Source: CAVEFW01 sp963643505 (lineage in GTDB: Bacteria; Actinomycetota; Coriobacteriia; Coriobacteriales; Eggerthellaceae). From it: a DNA stretch of 64,000 nucleotides. The notes under the pieces were generated by a model. The model worked only from the letters and a program-made list of their open reading frames with translations. It did no database searches and was not told where the DNA came from. Position 1 is the first letter of the stretch; each line of letters begins with the position of its first letter. Shown here piece by piece: positions 8,915-18,865 of the stretch. A program made the translations under genes and the position numbers. The stretch covers positions 186,001-250,000 of the forward strand of contig CAVIKF010000001.1 of assembly GCA_963643505.1 (NCBI GenBank), written 5' to 3'.

Positions 8915-8944
8915 TTGCGTCATAGGTTGAAAAGTTGATACACT
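8915..8944 (+). promoter_or_regulatory. candidate rpoD promoter
   Basis: TTGCGT (8915-8920) and TACACT (8939-8944) are separated by 18 bases, about 75 bp before the start codon. A better -35 match, TTGACA at 8908, has no well-spaced -10. Pattern match only. Confidence 0.3.
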
Positions 8945-9017
8945 ATTCGACTGAACAACTACGCCCAAAAACAGGCATGTTTTATGGGAACGGAACACCT
9001 ACGTGAAAGGACTTCGT

Positions 9018-10262
<1,245 letters not shown>

Positions 10263-10284
10263 TCCTTACCAACCACGCAATAAG

Positions 10285-10320
10285 GAAGGGCGCTCGCACC
10301 AAGATGTGGGCGCCCTTTTT
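10285..10320 (+). terminator. rpoD terminator
   Basis: GGGCGC and CAC pair with GTG and GCGCCC, followed by TTTTT. Confidence 0.88.
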
Positions 10321-10336
10321 GACCAAGGAGCCACCC

Positions 10337-11458
10337 ATGGCCGACACCCCCTCCACAACTATCACCATCCCCGACGCATCCGGCGGAGCTGAGCACACGG
10401 TCGCCGTTTACGACAAGGGAGCCCTCCAATTCGCCTCGCGCTTGCGCAAGATGTCCAAGGAGCGGCGGAAGTGGGCTCGCAGCGAAAACATCGCCTGTTA
10501 TCGCCTCTACGACGCTGACCTCCCGGAATATTCGGCCGCCGTCGATATCTATGTCAACCTCGATGGCCTAGAGATTGACCCCGATGCTACGCCTATCGCC
10601 TACCCCCCCATGCAGGAGTTGGACCCCGACGAGATCCGACGTCGCACCTACGTGCATGTCGCCGAGTACGCAGCGCCCAAATCAATCGACCCGGTGAAGG
10701 CCGAACAACGCTTCAAGGACCTTCTCGCCGTCATTCCCGCCTCGCTTGGCATCCCAGCAGACCATATCTTTTCCAAGGTCCGCAAACGCGACAAGGGCGG
10801 CTCGCAATATGCCGAGAACCGCAAGCCTTTCCTCTTTCACACGCAAGAGAGCGGTTTATGCTTCGAGGTCGACATGAACGGCTATCTCGATACTGGCCTT
10901 TTCCTCGATCATCGCACGACTCGCGAGATGGTCGAGAGGCTCTCCGCCGGCAAACGCGTACTCAACCTGTTCTCCTATACGGGATCCGCCTCGGTCCATG
11001 CCGCAGCCGGCGGTGCCGCCGCCACGGTCACGGTGGATTTGTCCCAAACCTACCTTGAGTGGGCCCGACGCAACATGGCGCTCAACGGTTTTACCCAGCG
11101 CAACCACATGTACCAACGTTCCGACACCATGGCATGGCTCAAAGGAGCCGCCGAGAAGGGTTATCGGTTCGAGTTGATCTTCGTTGATCCGCCCACCTTC
11201 TCCAACTCCAAGTCCATGGGCAAGACGGTATGGGATGTCCAGCGTGACCACCTTGAGCTGCTCCATCGTTGCGGACGCGTCTTGGCAAAAGACGGCCTTA
11301 TCGTCTTCTCCTGCAACCGTCGCTCCTTCAAGCTCGACGAGGAGGGGTTGCGCGGCGACGGTTTCGTCTTCAAAGACATCTCAACCCAGACCATCCCACG
11401 CGATTTCCAACGCAATCCCAAGATTCATAAATGCTATCTACTAAAAAAGCGCATCTAG
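10337..11458 (+). CDS. RlmK-like class I SAM-dependent rRNA methyltransferase
   Basis: A 373-residue stand-alone protein corresponding to the C-terminal (RlmK) half of the E. coli fusion RlmKL, which makes m7G2069 in 23S rRNA. The Rossmann SAM site is VLNLFSYTGSASVHAA; TVDLSQTYLEWARRN forms the acidic ribose-binding strand; the catalytic-type motif is FVDPPTFSNSKSM. Further RlmK-like segments are DVQRDHLELL and RDFQRNPKIHKCYL. The ATG at 10337 follows AAGGAG by six bases. The RlmL N-terminal half is absent here. Substrate assignment is from family resemblance only. Confidence 0.82.
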   Translation: MADTPSTTITIPDASGGAEHTVAVYDKGALQFASRLRKMSKERRKWARSENIACYRLYDADLPEYSAAVDIYVNLDGLEIDPDATPIAYPPMQELDPDEIRRRTYVHVAEYAAPKSIDPVKAEQRFKDLLAVIPASLGIPADHIFSKVRKRDKGGSQYAENRKPFLFHTQESGLCFEVDMNGYLDTGLFLDHRTTREMVERLSAGKRVLNLFSYTGSASVHAAAGGAAATVTVDLSQTYLEWARRNMALNGFTQRNHMYQRSDTMAWLKGAAEKGYRFELIFVDPPTFSNSKSMGKTVWDVQRDHLELLHRCGRVLAKDGLIVFSCNRRSFKLDEEGLRGDGFVFKDISTQTIPRDFQRNPKIHKCYLLKKRI

Positions 11459-11594
11459 GCGAAAAACGCGTCTGTCACGACTATAGCCCGCGACCTAGCC
11501 GGGCGTAATTGTGTACTGCAAGAAGGGTCGATTGTGCCCAAAACCACGCGTACGAGGCGATCTTGGCGTAATCCGCGGCGACCGGGCACGACCG

Positions 11595-11636
11595 TTACGC
11601 CCAAATCACGATGAGCTGGCCCGAGTGGGCGTAAAG
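11595..11636 (+). repeat. inverted repeat carrying a dispersed 19-mer
   Basis: TTACGCCCA (11595-11603) and TGGGCGTAA (11625-11633) form a 9-bp inverted repeat. The 19-mer at 11618-11636, beginning GGCCCGAGTG, recurs exactly at 62193-62211. The surrounding spacer 11459-11650 holds no gene I can support, only extra GGCGTAA half-copies. Confidence 0.7.
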
Positions 11637-11650
11637 AACGTGTTGTAGCT

Positions 11651-11688
11651 AAAAAAACGCACCCGCCTACATCATGTAAACAAGTGCG
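11651..11688 (-). terminator. terminator of tRNA-Asn
   Basis: On the minus strand CGCAC and GTGCG close a long loop and are followed by seven T residues. Confidence 0.6.
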
Positions 11689-11700
11689 AAGAGTTCAAAA

Positions 11701-11775
11701 TGGCTCCCCGGGTAGGATTCGAACCTACAACCCTCCGGTTAACAGCCGGATGCTCTGCCGTTGAGCTACCGAGGA
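11701..11775 (-). tRNA. tRNA-Asn (anticodon GTT)
   Basis: Acceptor TCCTCGG/CCGGGGA, anticodon loop CTGTTAA, T loop TTCGAAT and encoded CCA read on the minus strand; a clear match to bacterial tRNA-Asn. Confidence 0.96.
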
Positions 11776-11909
11776 ATCTGCCAATTCGGGGCACGCCCTT
11801 GCGAGCGCGCAAGAAAACATTATAGACACTTGAGGCAATTTGACAATACCCTATTTTGCCAGGGTTGAAAATTTTAATGGGGCTTTTCCTTGCCGGCCCT
11901 GTCAGGTTA

Positions 11910-11991
11910 GGCGTGCGTGGTCAGGTCGAACCGCGCCTTTCCAAGCCGAGCCGTTTCTTGCCAGGCAAGGCGTGCGTGGTCAGGTCGAACC
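11910..11991 (+). repeat. degenerate 59-bp tandem repeat
   Basis: The 23-mer starting GGCGTGCGTGGTCAGG occurs at 11910-11932 and 11969-11991, a 59-bp period whose remaining part is diverged. It lies at the end of the ATPase remnant that follows. Confidence 0.75.
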
Positions 11992-12163
11992 CGCCCCAGA
12001 GTTTGGTGTTGTATTGGCGCAGGAGCTCCGAGGCTTTCGGTGCTAACGACGTCATGGTTACGGTGTCCTGGGAATCTAGCAATTCTCTGAACATCGCGTT
12101 TCCTGTCGCGTCGAGGAACTCCCGGAAACTCAGGGGGTAGAGGTCGAGCGATCTCGATTTCGA
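11938..12163 (-). pseudogene. remnant of an AAA_14/DUF4143-type ATPase
   Basis: On the minus strand, one frame from about 12145 down reads LYPLSFREFLDATG, then MFRELLDSQD, ending at a stop near 11930. Just upstream, a frame shifted by one base reads VEIEI. Together these recall the VEIEV-x-PLSFREFL segment that follows the first ATPase domain in AAA_14/DUF4143 proteins. Neither the P-loop nor the C-terminal domain is present, so only an internal piece survives. The first bases overlap the 3' end of the threonine-aldolase-family gene. The assignment rests on a short motif. Confidence 0.5.
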
Positions 12164-13209
12164 CCTTGCTTGGCGATTGCCTCTAGCAGCATTTCCACGT
12201 CATCTGCGCGCGTCGCCCAGCTGGTGGCAAATCGGATTGCCGTGCATCCGTCCGCCATGCGCTCGCCATAGGAATACGTGGCAATCTGCGCTATTGCTTC
12301 TAGCTGTTCGTTGTTGACCAGGAAGAATATTTGGTTTGTAGGAGAGTCGAACAAGAGCCCGTAGCCTGCGTCATGCAGCCCCTGTTTTATGCGGGCCGCC
12401 GTCGAAAGAGCGGGTTCGCCGATGCGCTGGTAGAGGCCGTCTTCAAAGAGCACCTCGAATTGGATGCCAGTGATGCGCCCTTTGGCCATCAACGCACCAT
12501 GCTGCTTGATTTGCGTGAAGAACCTTGGCACAGCCGAAGGGTCGGGGATGACTACGGCTTCGCCGAATAGGGCGCCGCACTTGGTGCCGCCGATATAGAA
12601 AGCGTCCGCTAGGCGCGCAAGGTCAAAAAGCGCCACATCGTTTCTAGGGGATGCCAAAGCGTAGGCAAGACGCGCTCCGTCTACGAAGAGCTTCATTTCG
12701 TGCGCCTTGCATACACGCGAAAGGCTCTCTAGCTCCTCGAGCGTATAGAGGGTGCCGTATTCGGTCGGCTGGGAAACATACACCATTCCGGGCTGCACCA
12801 TATGGAAGCGGTTCTCGTCGATCTCCCAATCATGGGCGCAGGCTTCTACCTGTTCGGCCGTGATTTTGCCCAGGGCGCCGGGAAGCTCGATAACTTTATG
12901 ACCGGTGAATTCTATGGCACCAGCTTCGTGCACGCTCACATGTCCGCTGGTCGCGGCTACGACGCCTTGCCAAGCGGGAAGCATGGCATCGATGGTCACG
13001 GCGTTCGCCTGGGTGCCACCCACCAAGAATTGCACCTCGGCGTGCGGGGCGTTGCATGCATCGCGTATGAGCTGCCTGGCGCGTTCGCTATGCTCGTCTA
13101 GGCCGTAGCCTGGCGTCTGCTCTAGATTGGTTGCAACAAGACGCTCCATGATGGCCGGGTGCGCGCCCTCCATGTAGTCGCTTGCAAAGCTCAATGGTTC
13201 ATTCGTCAT
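12130..13209 (-). CDS. threonine aldolase / beta-eliminating lyase family PLP enzyme
   Basis: A 359-residue fold-type I PLP enzyme. Family marks: SDYMEGAHPAIM at the N-terminus, FLVGGTQANAVTID, the Asp binding the PLP ring nitrogen in LFVDGARLAYAL, and the Schiff-base lysine in YIGGTKCGALFGE. It resembles low-specificity L-threonine aldolases, which split threonine or allo-threonine into glycine and acetaldehyde, but family members vary in substrate. The ATG at 13209 is the family start. The last ten or so residues (GRNRDRSTSTP) are unlike the family and come from DNA that reads as ATPase remnant in other frames, so the natural C-terminus may have been replaced. Confidence 0.87.
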   Translation of the reverse strand: MTNEPLSFASDYMEGAHPAIMERLVATNLEQTPGYGLDEHSERARQLIRDACNAPHAEVQFLVGGTQANAVTIDAMLPAWQGVVAATSGHVSVHEAGAIEFTGHKVIELPGALGKITAEQVEACAHDWEIDENRFHMVQPGMVYVSQPTEYGTLYTLEELESLSRVCKAHEMKLFVDGARLAYALASPRNDVALFDLARLADAFYIGGTKCGALFGEAVVIPDPSAVPRFFTQIKQHGALMAKGRITGIQFEVLFEDGLYQRIGEPALSTAARIKQGLHDAGYGLLFDSPTNQIFFLVNNEQLEAIAQIATYSYGERMADGCTAIRFATSWATRADDVEMLLEAIAKQGRNRDRSTSTP

Positions 13210-13354
13210 TTCTAAATCCGTTTCCTTGGTAGGTGCTTTCAGAAAAGCCTCTCTTACGGGTGAGCTTGAATATGCCTCTTCAGAGTATTGTACTCATCGA
13301 TTGCAGACTCGGTTTCGGGTAAGGGACTGCGGTGGTTTTTTGGACCGTTTCAGG

Positions 13355-13420
13355 CTAGGCAATCAAGCCTAAATCCTTCCGATACTGCATCGGGCTTTTA
13401 TAACCCAAGTCACTTTTAAA
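13355..13420 (-). pseudogene. 3' end of an IS3-family transposase (OrfB)
   Basis: Twenty-one codons read LGYKSPMQYRKDLG and end in TAG at 13355. This is the usual C-terminus of IS150-type OrfB proteins (SP-QYR). The frame meets a stop at 13421, exactly where the integrase fragment becomes readable on the other strand. Confidence 0.65.
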
Positions 13421-13421
13421 T

Positions 13422-13640
13422 CAACGTATACATCAGCCAAACCCGACTAAAAAAGTAGGTATGAGGGACCGAGCGATGCTTGTGCTCCTCTACGACAGTG
13501 GCATTAGACTTAGCGAGCTAACGGGGCTGCGCATTGGTGACGTCCGTCTTAACGGCGACCCTCGAATTTATGTGCTCGGGAAAGGCTCGAAGGAAAGAGC
13601 CGTGGCAATAACAGATGCCACAGCGTCACACCTCAAAGCC
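13422..13640 (+). pseudogene. tyrosine recombinase (integrase) fragment
   Basis: An open frame from 13422 reads QPNPTKKVGMRDRAMLVLLY, DSGIRLSELTGLRIGDV and GKGSKERAVAITDATASHL. It covers the start of the catalytic domain with the first catalytic Arg (GIRLSEL) and the beta-hairpin Lys (GKGSKER). The HxxR box and the nucleophilic Tyr are missing: the frame runs into IS3 sequence at about 13626. No N-terminal DNA-binding domain is present. It is therefore an inactive internal fragment trapped between two IS remnants. Confidence 0.75.
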
Positions 13641-14276
13641 CACATCGTACTCATTCGGGCTCATCCAACCCAGCGACTGCTTGATGCGGCCGTCATTGTA
13701 GAACTCGAGATAGTCGTTCAGCATCGCCATGAACCCGCCCATTGTAACCCCCTGCCAGTTCCTGAGGTAGAAGAACTCGTTCTTCAGCCGGCCAAAGAGG
13801 CCCTCACATGCGCTGTTGTCGGGGCTGCAACCCTTCTTCGACATCGACCTGGTTATGCCTGCCCGCTCGCATATCGATAACCATCCCGGCCAGCGGTAAT
13901 GGGCCCCTCGATCGCTGTGGCAGGTAGGTTTCTCACCTTCCCTCAGCTGCGAGACCGCCCTGAGCAGGCTCGAGTTCGCGAGCTCCGCGTTCGGGCTCGT
14001 GCCTGTCGACTTTTGCTTGACTAAATACAGCTTGGCGACGGAGCGGGCGTCGTGCGTGCTGTCGCACATCCTGGTCGCCGTGGCCTTCACCGCGGGGTCG
14101 TATTGCAGATACCGGGCCTCCTCCCCGCGGTTATGCGCGGCGTCATCACGGCTCACCCACTTGTAAAGCATCGTTCTGGTGGGGTAGCCGAGCCTCCTGA
14201 TGGTTGCAGTGACCGAGCCAAGCTCGTTGAAGAGGGCCACTGCCTCGTCTCTCTGCTCCTGCGTGTACTTTGCCAT
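13626..14276 (-). pseudogene. internally deleted IS3-family transposase
   Basis: A continuous 216-codon frame fuses the OrfA start (MAKYTQEQRDEAVALF with helix-turn-helix VTATIRRLGYPTRTMLYKW) to the C-terminal half of OrfB (TSPNAELANSSLL, then HSDRGAHYRW, RSMSKKGCSPDN, EGLFGRLKNEFF). The second Asp and the Glu of the DDE triad are present, but the segment with the first Asp and the OrfB N-terminus is deleted. OrfA and OrfB normally sit in different frames joined by a programmed frameshift; here the deletion fused them in frame. It cannot code for an active transposase. Its right end reaches the GTCCAACTTTTTGTCCGCACC region near 14305-14330. Confidence 0.82.
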
Positions 14277-14295
14277 GCGGACGTCCTTTCCGAAC

Positions 14296-14508
14296 CTAAT
14301 TTGGTCCAACTTTTTGTCCGCACCCCTGTTTGTCTATGGAAATTGTATACTCCGCCGCATCTGATTTGTCCGTGTAAAGATTCCACAGTTGCACAACGGC
14401 GTAACCGACCAGTACAACAGCGAGAACTGCGACTACTAGAATTGCGACAGCTCTTCGCCACGAAAGCCCCGCCTTCTTATTTGAGGGCTGCGAGCGCCTC
14501 CTGGACAC
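14296..14508 (-). pseudogene. small membrane protein gene truncated by IS insertion
   Basis: From a GTG at 14508 the frame gives a basic start (SRRRSQPSNKKAG), one transmembrane helix (AVAILVVAVLAVVLVGYAVV), then WNLYTDKSDAAEYTIS. The last residues are coded by the IS end, so the original C-terminus is lost. The ribosome site is not convincing. Function unknown; listed as a broken gene. Confidence 0.45.
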
Positions 14509-14615
14509 GCTTCACGACACACAGCCGCTCGAGCTCAAGGGCGAGTAGAAAGACGGCCGCAATTGGGAGGTGACAAGCGACCTTTCTCCCGTGTCAGAGC
14601 AGGCCCTGTCCCAAG

Positions 14616-17033
14616 CTAGAGCAGGTCTTCCGGATCGATATCGACCGCAACGCTCACATCCACCTCGGCCTTACGTGCGCGGAAGATGGGGCCGAGCAGA
14701 GCTGCGATGTCGGCATGGGCAGGCGCTTTCACCACGATGTGCCACCGATAGGTGTTGCGCAGTTTCGCAAGGAGGCAGGGAGCCGCTGGCATGACGAGCC
14801 ATCCCTTCCCCGCATAGTCGCGCACGCATTGTCCGACCTGCTCCGCGAGGGACCCCGCAGCCAAGCGAACCCGTTCCTCGTCCTTGCCCCAGATAAGAAC
14901 GTTTGCCATCTTGACAAACGGCGGATATCCGAGAGAGCGACGCTTTGGCAACTCGCTTTCCAAGAACAGCGGGCGGTCATAGGTCGCGGCCGCGCGCACC
15001 GGGATGCTTGTCGACTCATAGGTTTGGACGATGACATGGCCCGGCAAGTCCGCACGACCCGCACGGCCTGCGACCTGTTGGATCAAATCGAACGTCCTCT
15101 CCCCTGCCCGAAAATCAGGCAGGTGCAGCTGGGTGTCAGCATTGATGACGCCGACCAGGGTGACATCCTTGAAGTCAAGCCCCTTTGCAATCATCTGGGT
15201 GCCGAGAAGCACCGCGGAATCCGCCATGGCGAACTCGTCGAGAAGCTTTTGGTGAGCGCCCTTTTTGCCCGTCGTATCCGCATCCATTCGAATGACCCGT
15301 GCCGTCCTCGCAGGAGCATCGAATCCGGCAATGAGGTGTATCAACTCGTCCTCTACGCGTTGCGTACCGGCTCCGAACTTCTTCAGGTAAGGACTGCCGC
15401 ACTGCGGACACACCGGCGGGGCCACGACGCGATAACCGCAGTGGTGGCACATGATGAAATTACCGCGCTCGTGATAGGTCAAGCTTGTGGAGCAATGGGG
15501 ACACTCCGGCACAAAGCCGCAATCGCGACAAAGGAGGAATTTCGCAAAACCGCGCTGGTTCAGCAACATGACGGCTTTGTGCCCAAGAAAGAGTTGTTCG
15601 CGAAGGGAATCCGTCAAGGTACGGGAAAACATGGAGCGATGGCCGCTGCCGAACTCCTTGGACATGTCGACGACGGTAATCGGCGGCAAGGGCTTTCCGT
15701 TCGCACGCTTGGGCAACTCGACCCGGGTCCAACAAGGATCGACATCACATGCGACCAGGCTCGTTATCGAGGGCGTGGCGGATCCGAGGACCACCGCCCC
15801 CCCGACACGCCGCATCATCCAAACCGCGACATCGCGGGAAGTGTAACGCGGCGCGCTGTCCTGCTTGTAAGACCCCTCATGCTCCTCGTCAATCACGATG
15901 AGGCCCACGTTTTTGAGAGGGGTGAACAAGGCGCTGCGAGCACCTACGACGACGCGTGCGCACCCTGAACGGATGAATGACCATTGGTCATAGCGCTCCC
16001 CTTGGCTCATGCGGGAATGCATGACCGCCACCGCGTCCCCAAATCGCCCTCGAAACCTTGCTACCGTCTGAGGTGTCAAGGAGATTTCAGGGACAAGGAC
16101 GATGGCGTTTTGCCCGTCTTCGATCACACGCGCAATGGCGCGCAGGTACACCTCGGTCTTTCCCGAGCCCGTGACGCCGTCCACAACGACGACGCGCCCC
16201 TCCCGGGCGGCAACCGCATCCCCGATCGCGGCGAGGGCGTCGCGTTGGCCGGGAGTAAGCTGTGGCAAGTCTCGGGGCGTCTCGCCTGTCGTGGTGAGTG
16301 AGTCGAGCGGCGAGCGCATCCTTCGGCGACGCTCGACCACGACAGCGCCCTTGTCCGATAAAGCCTTCACGGCCGCCGCAACGGCACCAAACTCGTCGGA
16401 GAGTTCCTGCATACGCACGTCTCCCGCAAGAACGGCACGAAGAACCGCTTCCTGCTTCACGGAACCCTTGCGCAAGACCACCGTCTCCGCGTTTGGTCCC
16501 CTCGTCACCCACCGGTCGTCGACCTTGCCGACGACGGGCCTCTCCAAGACCCAACGTCTCCCCTCCCGCACCACGCGGGGCACGGCCGCAGGGGGCACGA
16601 ACAGGCGGATGCAGGTAGAAAGGGGCGCCAGGTAGTAACGGGAGAGCCAAAGGGCGCAAGCAACGCCGTCCTCGTCGAAGTATGGCTCGCTCAAGACCGC
16701 GATAACGCTCTTGAGCCTCTCAACGCATATCTCGTCGGCAAACAGGTCTTGGGGCGTCTCGTCTACGACGGACACCCTACCGTCCTCATAGGTCGCCTCG
16801 CCCACGATAAAGCCAACAGCCCGACGCCCGCCGAAGGGGACGAGCACGGTGGCGCCGATCACAGGATCGAGCTCCTTCGCAAGAGCCTCACTCAAAACGG
16901 GATCGTCTAGACCGATATCGGCATCGCTGAACAGCGCGCTTTGCATGCCTTCGTCGGATGTCTTGACGCAATAGGTATACGGGGCGTCAAGCGCCTGTGT
17001 TTGGATGTCGAGTATGACGGAAACGAGCCTCAT
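14616..17033 (-). CDS. priA: primosomal protein N' (replication restart helicase)
   Basis: An 805-residue superfamily 2 helicase that reloads the replisome at stalled forks. In order: an N-terminal 3'BD-like domain (LDAPYTYCV..VPFGGRRAVGFIV), a winged-helix region, Walker A VDGVTGSGKTEVYL, motif II IVIDEEHEGSYKQ, and motif III GSATPS. The zinc-binding module has CRDCGFVPECPHC and MCHHCG..CPQCGSPY, eight cysteines in four CxxC pairs. Helicase motifs follow (ILLGTQMIAKGLDF and QQVAGRAGRAD). Length is as usual for actinobacteria and every catalytic residue looks intact, whereas many actinobacterial PriA proteins are degenerate helicases. Start at ATG 17033, just downstream of the metK terminator hairpin. 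Confidence 0.95.
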   Translation of the reverse strand: MRLVSVILDIQTQALDAPYTYCVKTSDEGMQSALFSDADIGLDDPVLSEALAKELDPVIGATVLVPFGGRRAVGFIVGEATYEDGRVSVVDETPQDLFADEICVERLKSVIAVLSEPYFDEDGVACALWLSRYYLAPLSTCIRLFVPPAAVPRVVREGRRWVLERPVVGKVDDRWVTRGPNAETVVLRKGSVKQEAVLRAVLAGDVRMQELSDEFGAVAAAVKALSDKGAVVVERRRRMRSPLDSLTTTGETPRDLPQLTPGQRDALAAIGDAVAAREGRVVVVDGVTGSGKTEVYLRAIARVIEDGQNAIVLVPEISLTPQTVARFRGRFGDAVAVMHSRMSQGERYDQWSFIRSGCARVVVGARSALFTPLKNVGLIVIDEEHEGSYKQDSAPRYTSRDVAVWMMRRVGGAVVLGSATPSITSLVACDVDPCWTRVELPKRANGKPLPPITVVDMSKEFGSGHRSMFSRTLTDSLREQLFLGHKAVMLLNQRGFAKFLLCRDCGFVPECPHCSTSLTYHERGNFIMCHHCGYRVVAPPVCPQCGSPYLKKFGAGTQRVEDELIHLIAGFDAPARTARVIRMDADTTGKKGAHQKLLDEFAMADSAVLLGTQMIAKGLDFKDVTLVGVINADTQLHLPDFRAGERTFDLIQQVAGRAGRADLPGHVIVQTYESTSIPVRAAATYDRPLFLESELPKRRSLGYPPFVKMANVLIWGKDEERVRLAAGSLAEQVGQCVRDYAGKGWLVMPAAPCLLAKLRNTYRWHIVVKAPAHADIAALLGPIFRARKAEVDVSVAVDIDPEDLL

Positions 17034-17049
17034 AACTCGCTAGTATAAC

Positions 17050-17076
17050 AAGGGCCCACGCAAAAGCCGGGCCCTT
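17050..17076 (-). terminator. hairpin between metK and priA
   Basis: Perfect 8-bp arms AAGGGCCC (17050-17057) and GGGCCCTT (17069-17076), followed on the minus strand by TGTTATA; a plausible but T-poor terminator for metK. Confidence 0.55.
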
Positions 17077-17128
17077 GAGGACGATTCTCTAGAAAAGCGC
17101 GACTTGGCGACTCGCAAGCTGCGGAGCG

Positions 17129-17167
17129 ACTTGCAAACTACTGCGCGATTGGCAACTTGCAAACTAC
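17129..17167 (+). repeat. 13-bp repeat containing the metK stop codon
   Basis: ACTTGCAAACTAC occurs at 17129-17141 and 17155-17167, 26 bp apart. The second copy contains the metK stop (minus-strand TAG at 17164-17166). A degenerate third copy lies near 17111. Confidence 0.8.
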
Positions 17168-18420
17168 AGACCGCACGCGGAGCGAAGCTCCTCCACGCGA
17201 TCTGTGCGCTCCCAGGTAAACTCAGGGAGCTCACGACCGAAATGGCCGTAGGCAGCCGTCTTACGGTAGATAGGACGACGCAGGTCAAGGTCGCGAATAA
17301 TGGCGCCAGGGCGAAGGTCGAACACAGTCTTCACCGCGTTTTCGATATCCCCCTCGTCGACATGGTTCGTGCCGAAGGTGTCCACCATGATGGAGATGGG
17401 GCGTGCCATGCCGATAGCGTAGGCAAGTTGGACCTCGCACTTATCGGCCAACCCGGCAGCGACCACGTTCTTTGCCACCCAACGTGCCGCATAGGCCGCG
17501 GAGCGGTCGACCTTGGTGCAATCCTTGCCGGAGAAGGCGCCGCCGCCATGACGGCCCATGCCACCGTAAGTATCGACGATGATCTTGCGCCCTGTCAGGC
17601 CGGAATCGCCCATGGGCCCACCCACGACAAAGCGGCCGGTGGGGTTGGTATAAATCTCTAGGTCATCGGAGGTCTTGACGCCCTCGGTCTCAAACACCGG
17701 GTTGATGACATGCTCGATGAGGTCGGCGTGAATCTGCTCCCACGTCGCCTCCTCGGCGTGTTGGGTGGAGATGAGGACCTTTTCGACTTGGACCGGCTTG
17801 CCGTCGATATAGCGCACGGACACCTGGGTCTTGCCATCGGGGCGAAGATACTCGAGGGTCCCGTTTTTGCGAACCTCGGTAAGTCGCTCGGCGAGACGGT
17901 GGGCCAAATAGATCGGCATGGGCATGAAGGTCGAGGTCTCGTTGCAGGCATATCCAAACATCATGCCCTGATCCCCTGCACCCACCTCGTCGATCTCGTC
18001 CAGACCCTCGCCGTGTTGGGCCTCAAAGGAGCGATCGACGCCTTGCGCGATGTCAGCGCTTTGCTCGTGGATGGCGTTGATGACGCCGCAGGTGTCGCAG
18101 TCAAACCCGTACTTGGCACGGGTGTAGCCAATCTCGCGAATGGTGTCACGGACGATTTGTTGGACATCCACATATGCCTCGGTACGAATCTCGCCGGTTA
18201 CGACGATAAGGCCCGTAGAGGTCATCGTCTCACACGCACAACGGAAGTTCGCAGGGTCGGCGGGGACGCCCGTGGGAGAAACGTAGCCTGCCTTGGCAAG
18301 CTCAATCTCCTTGGCAAGTATGGCGTCAAGAATGGCGTCGGAGATCTGGTCGCAGATCTTGTCCGGATGGCCCTCGGTCACCGACTCAGAGGTAAACAAA
18401 TAGTTGGATGCAGAAGTCAT
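17164..18420 (-). CDS. metK: S-adenosylmethionine synthetase
   Basis: A 418-residue cytosolic enzyme making SAM from ATP and methionine. Signatures: SVTEGHPDKICDQISDA at the N-terminus, GAGDQGMMFGYA in the middle and GGGAFSGKDCTKVDRSAAY with the glycine-rich phosphate loop. Start: ATG 18420, preceded by AAAGGA; the frame stays open upstream without family resemblance. About 30 residues longer than E. coli MetK, as is common in actinobacteria. I looked for a SAM riboswitch in the leader and recognised none. Confidence 0.97.
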   Translation of the reverse strand: MTSASNYLFTSESVTEGHPDKICDQISDAILDAILAKEIELAKAGYVSPTGVPADPANFRCACETMTSTGLIVVTGEIRTEAYVDVQQIVRDTIREIGYTRAKYGFDCDTCGVINAIHEQSADIAQGVDRSFEAQHGEGLDEIDEVGAGDQGMMFGYACNETSTFMPMPIYLAHRLAERLTEVRKNGTLEYLRPDGKTQVSVRYIDGKPVQVEKVLISTQHAEEATWEQIHADLIEHVINPVFETEGVKTSDDLEIYTNPTGRFVVGGPMGDSGLTGRKIIVDTYGGMGRHGGGAFSGKDCTKVDRSAAYAARWVAKNVVAAGLADKCEVQLAYAIGMARPISIMVDTFGTNHVDEGDIENAVKTVFDLRPGAIIRDLDLRRPIYRKTAAYGHFGRELPEFTWERTDRVEELRSACGL

Positions 18421-18865
18421 TGGTAAATCCTTTCGATTGTCTCTGCGTTTAAGCTTGCGCCGAACGAACCGCCGTGGACGTCGCGGGACACGACAACGGT
18501 CATCCGACCCTGTGACACATCGAAGGCGCACGTTGTGGCCATGCGCTCATCCCATGTCGTGTGCGCGTATCGGTGCACGCACACCATCCCTGGATGATAC
18601 TCGTTTAGCCCGAAAAAACAAGGCAGGGGCAAGATAATCCCCACTTTGCGACCGCTTGGTGCATCAAGACACCAAAGATGGCTTTGGCGGCCACAGAAAC
18701 ATTGCGCGTACTGACATGTAGCGCAGCAGCAATGGTTTCTTGGTTGGAATCTCCTCAACCGACGCATCCGTTGGCTGGTTGCAAGGCCGCCATAAGCGGT
18801 ATCGCAAGCCCGCCCGTGGTATGCTGTAGTGGTTAGAAACACGTTGATTCGAGGAGTGCTTCACT
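18421..18865. other. 445-bp intergenic region between divergent metK and ATP-grasp genes
   Basis: No gene that I can support. On the minus strand TTGTTT and TATCAT with a 16-base spacer (about 18597-18626) form a possible metK promoter. A 30-codon stretch near 18650-18750 (NQETIAAALHVSTRNVSV) resembles a helix-turn-helix but lacks a start and a protein around it. GAGGAG before 18866 is the ribosome site of the plus-strand gene. Confidence 0.4.

Noticed and set aside
18421..18700. SAM riboswitch before metK
   Set aside because: No recognisable SAM-I, SAM-II or SAM-IV core pairing or conserved loop was found by eye.
18604..18760. A helix-turn-helix-like stretch (NQETIAAALHVSTRNVSV) on the minus strand
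   Set aside because: Only about 50 codons after a stop, no start codon or companion domain; chance cannot be excluded.
18417..18842. A 141-codon minus-strand open frame upstream of metK
   Set aside because: Cys/Arg-rich composition without any family resemblance, no ribosome site, and it would overlap the metK leader.
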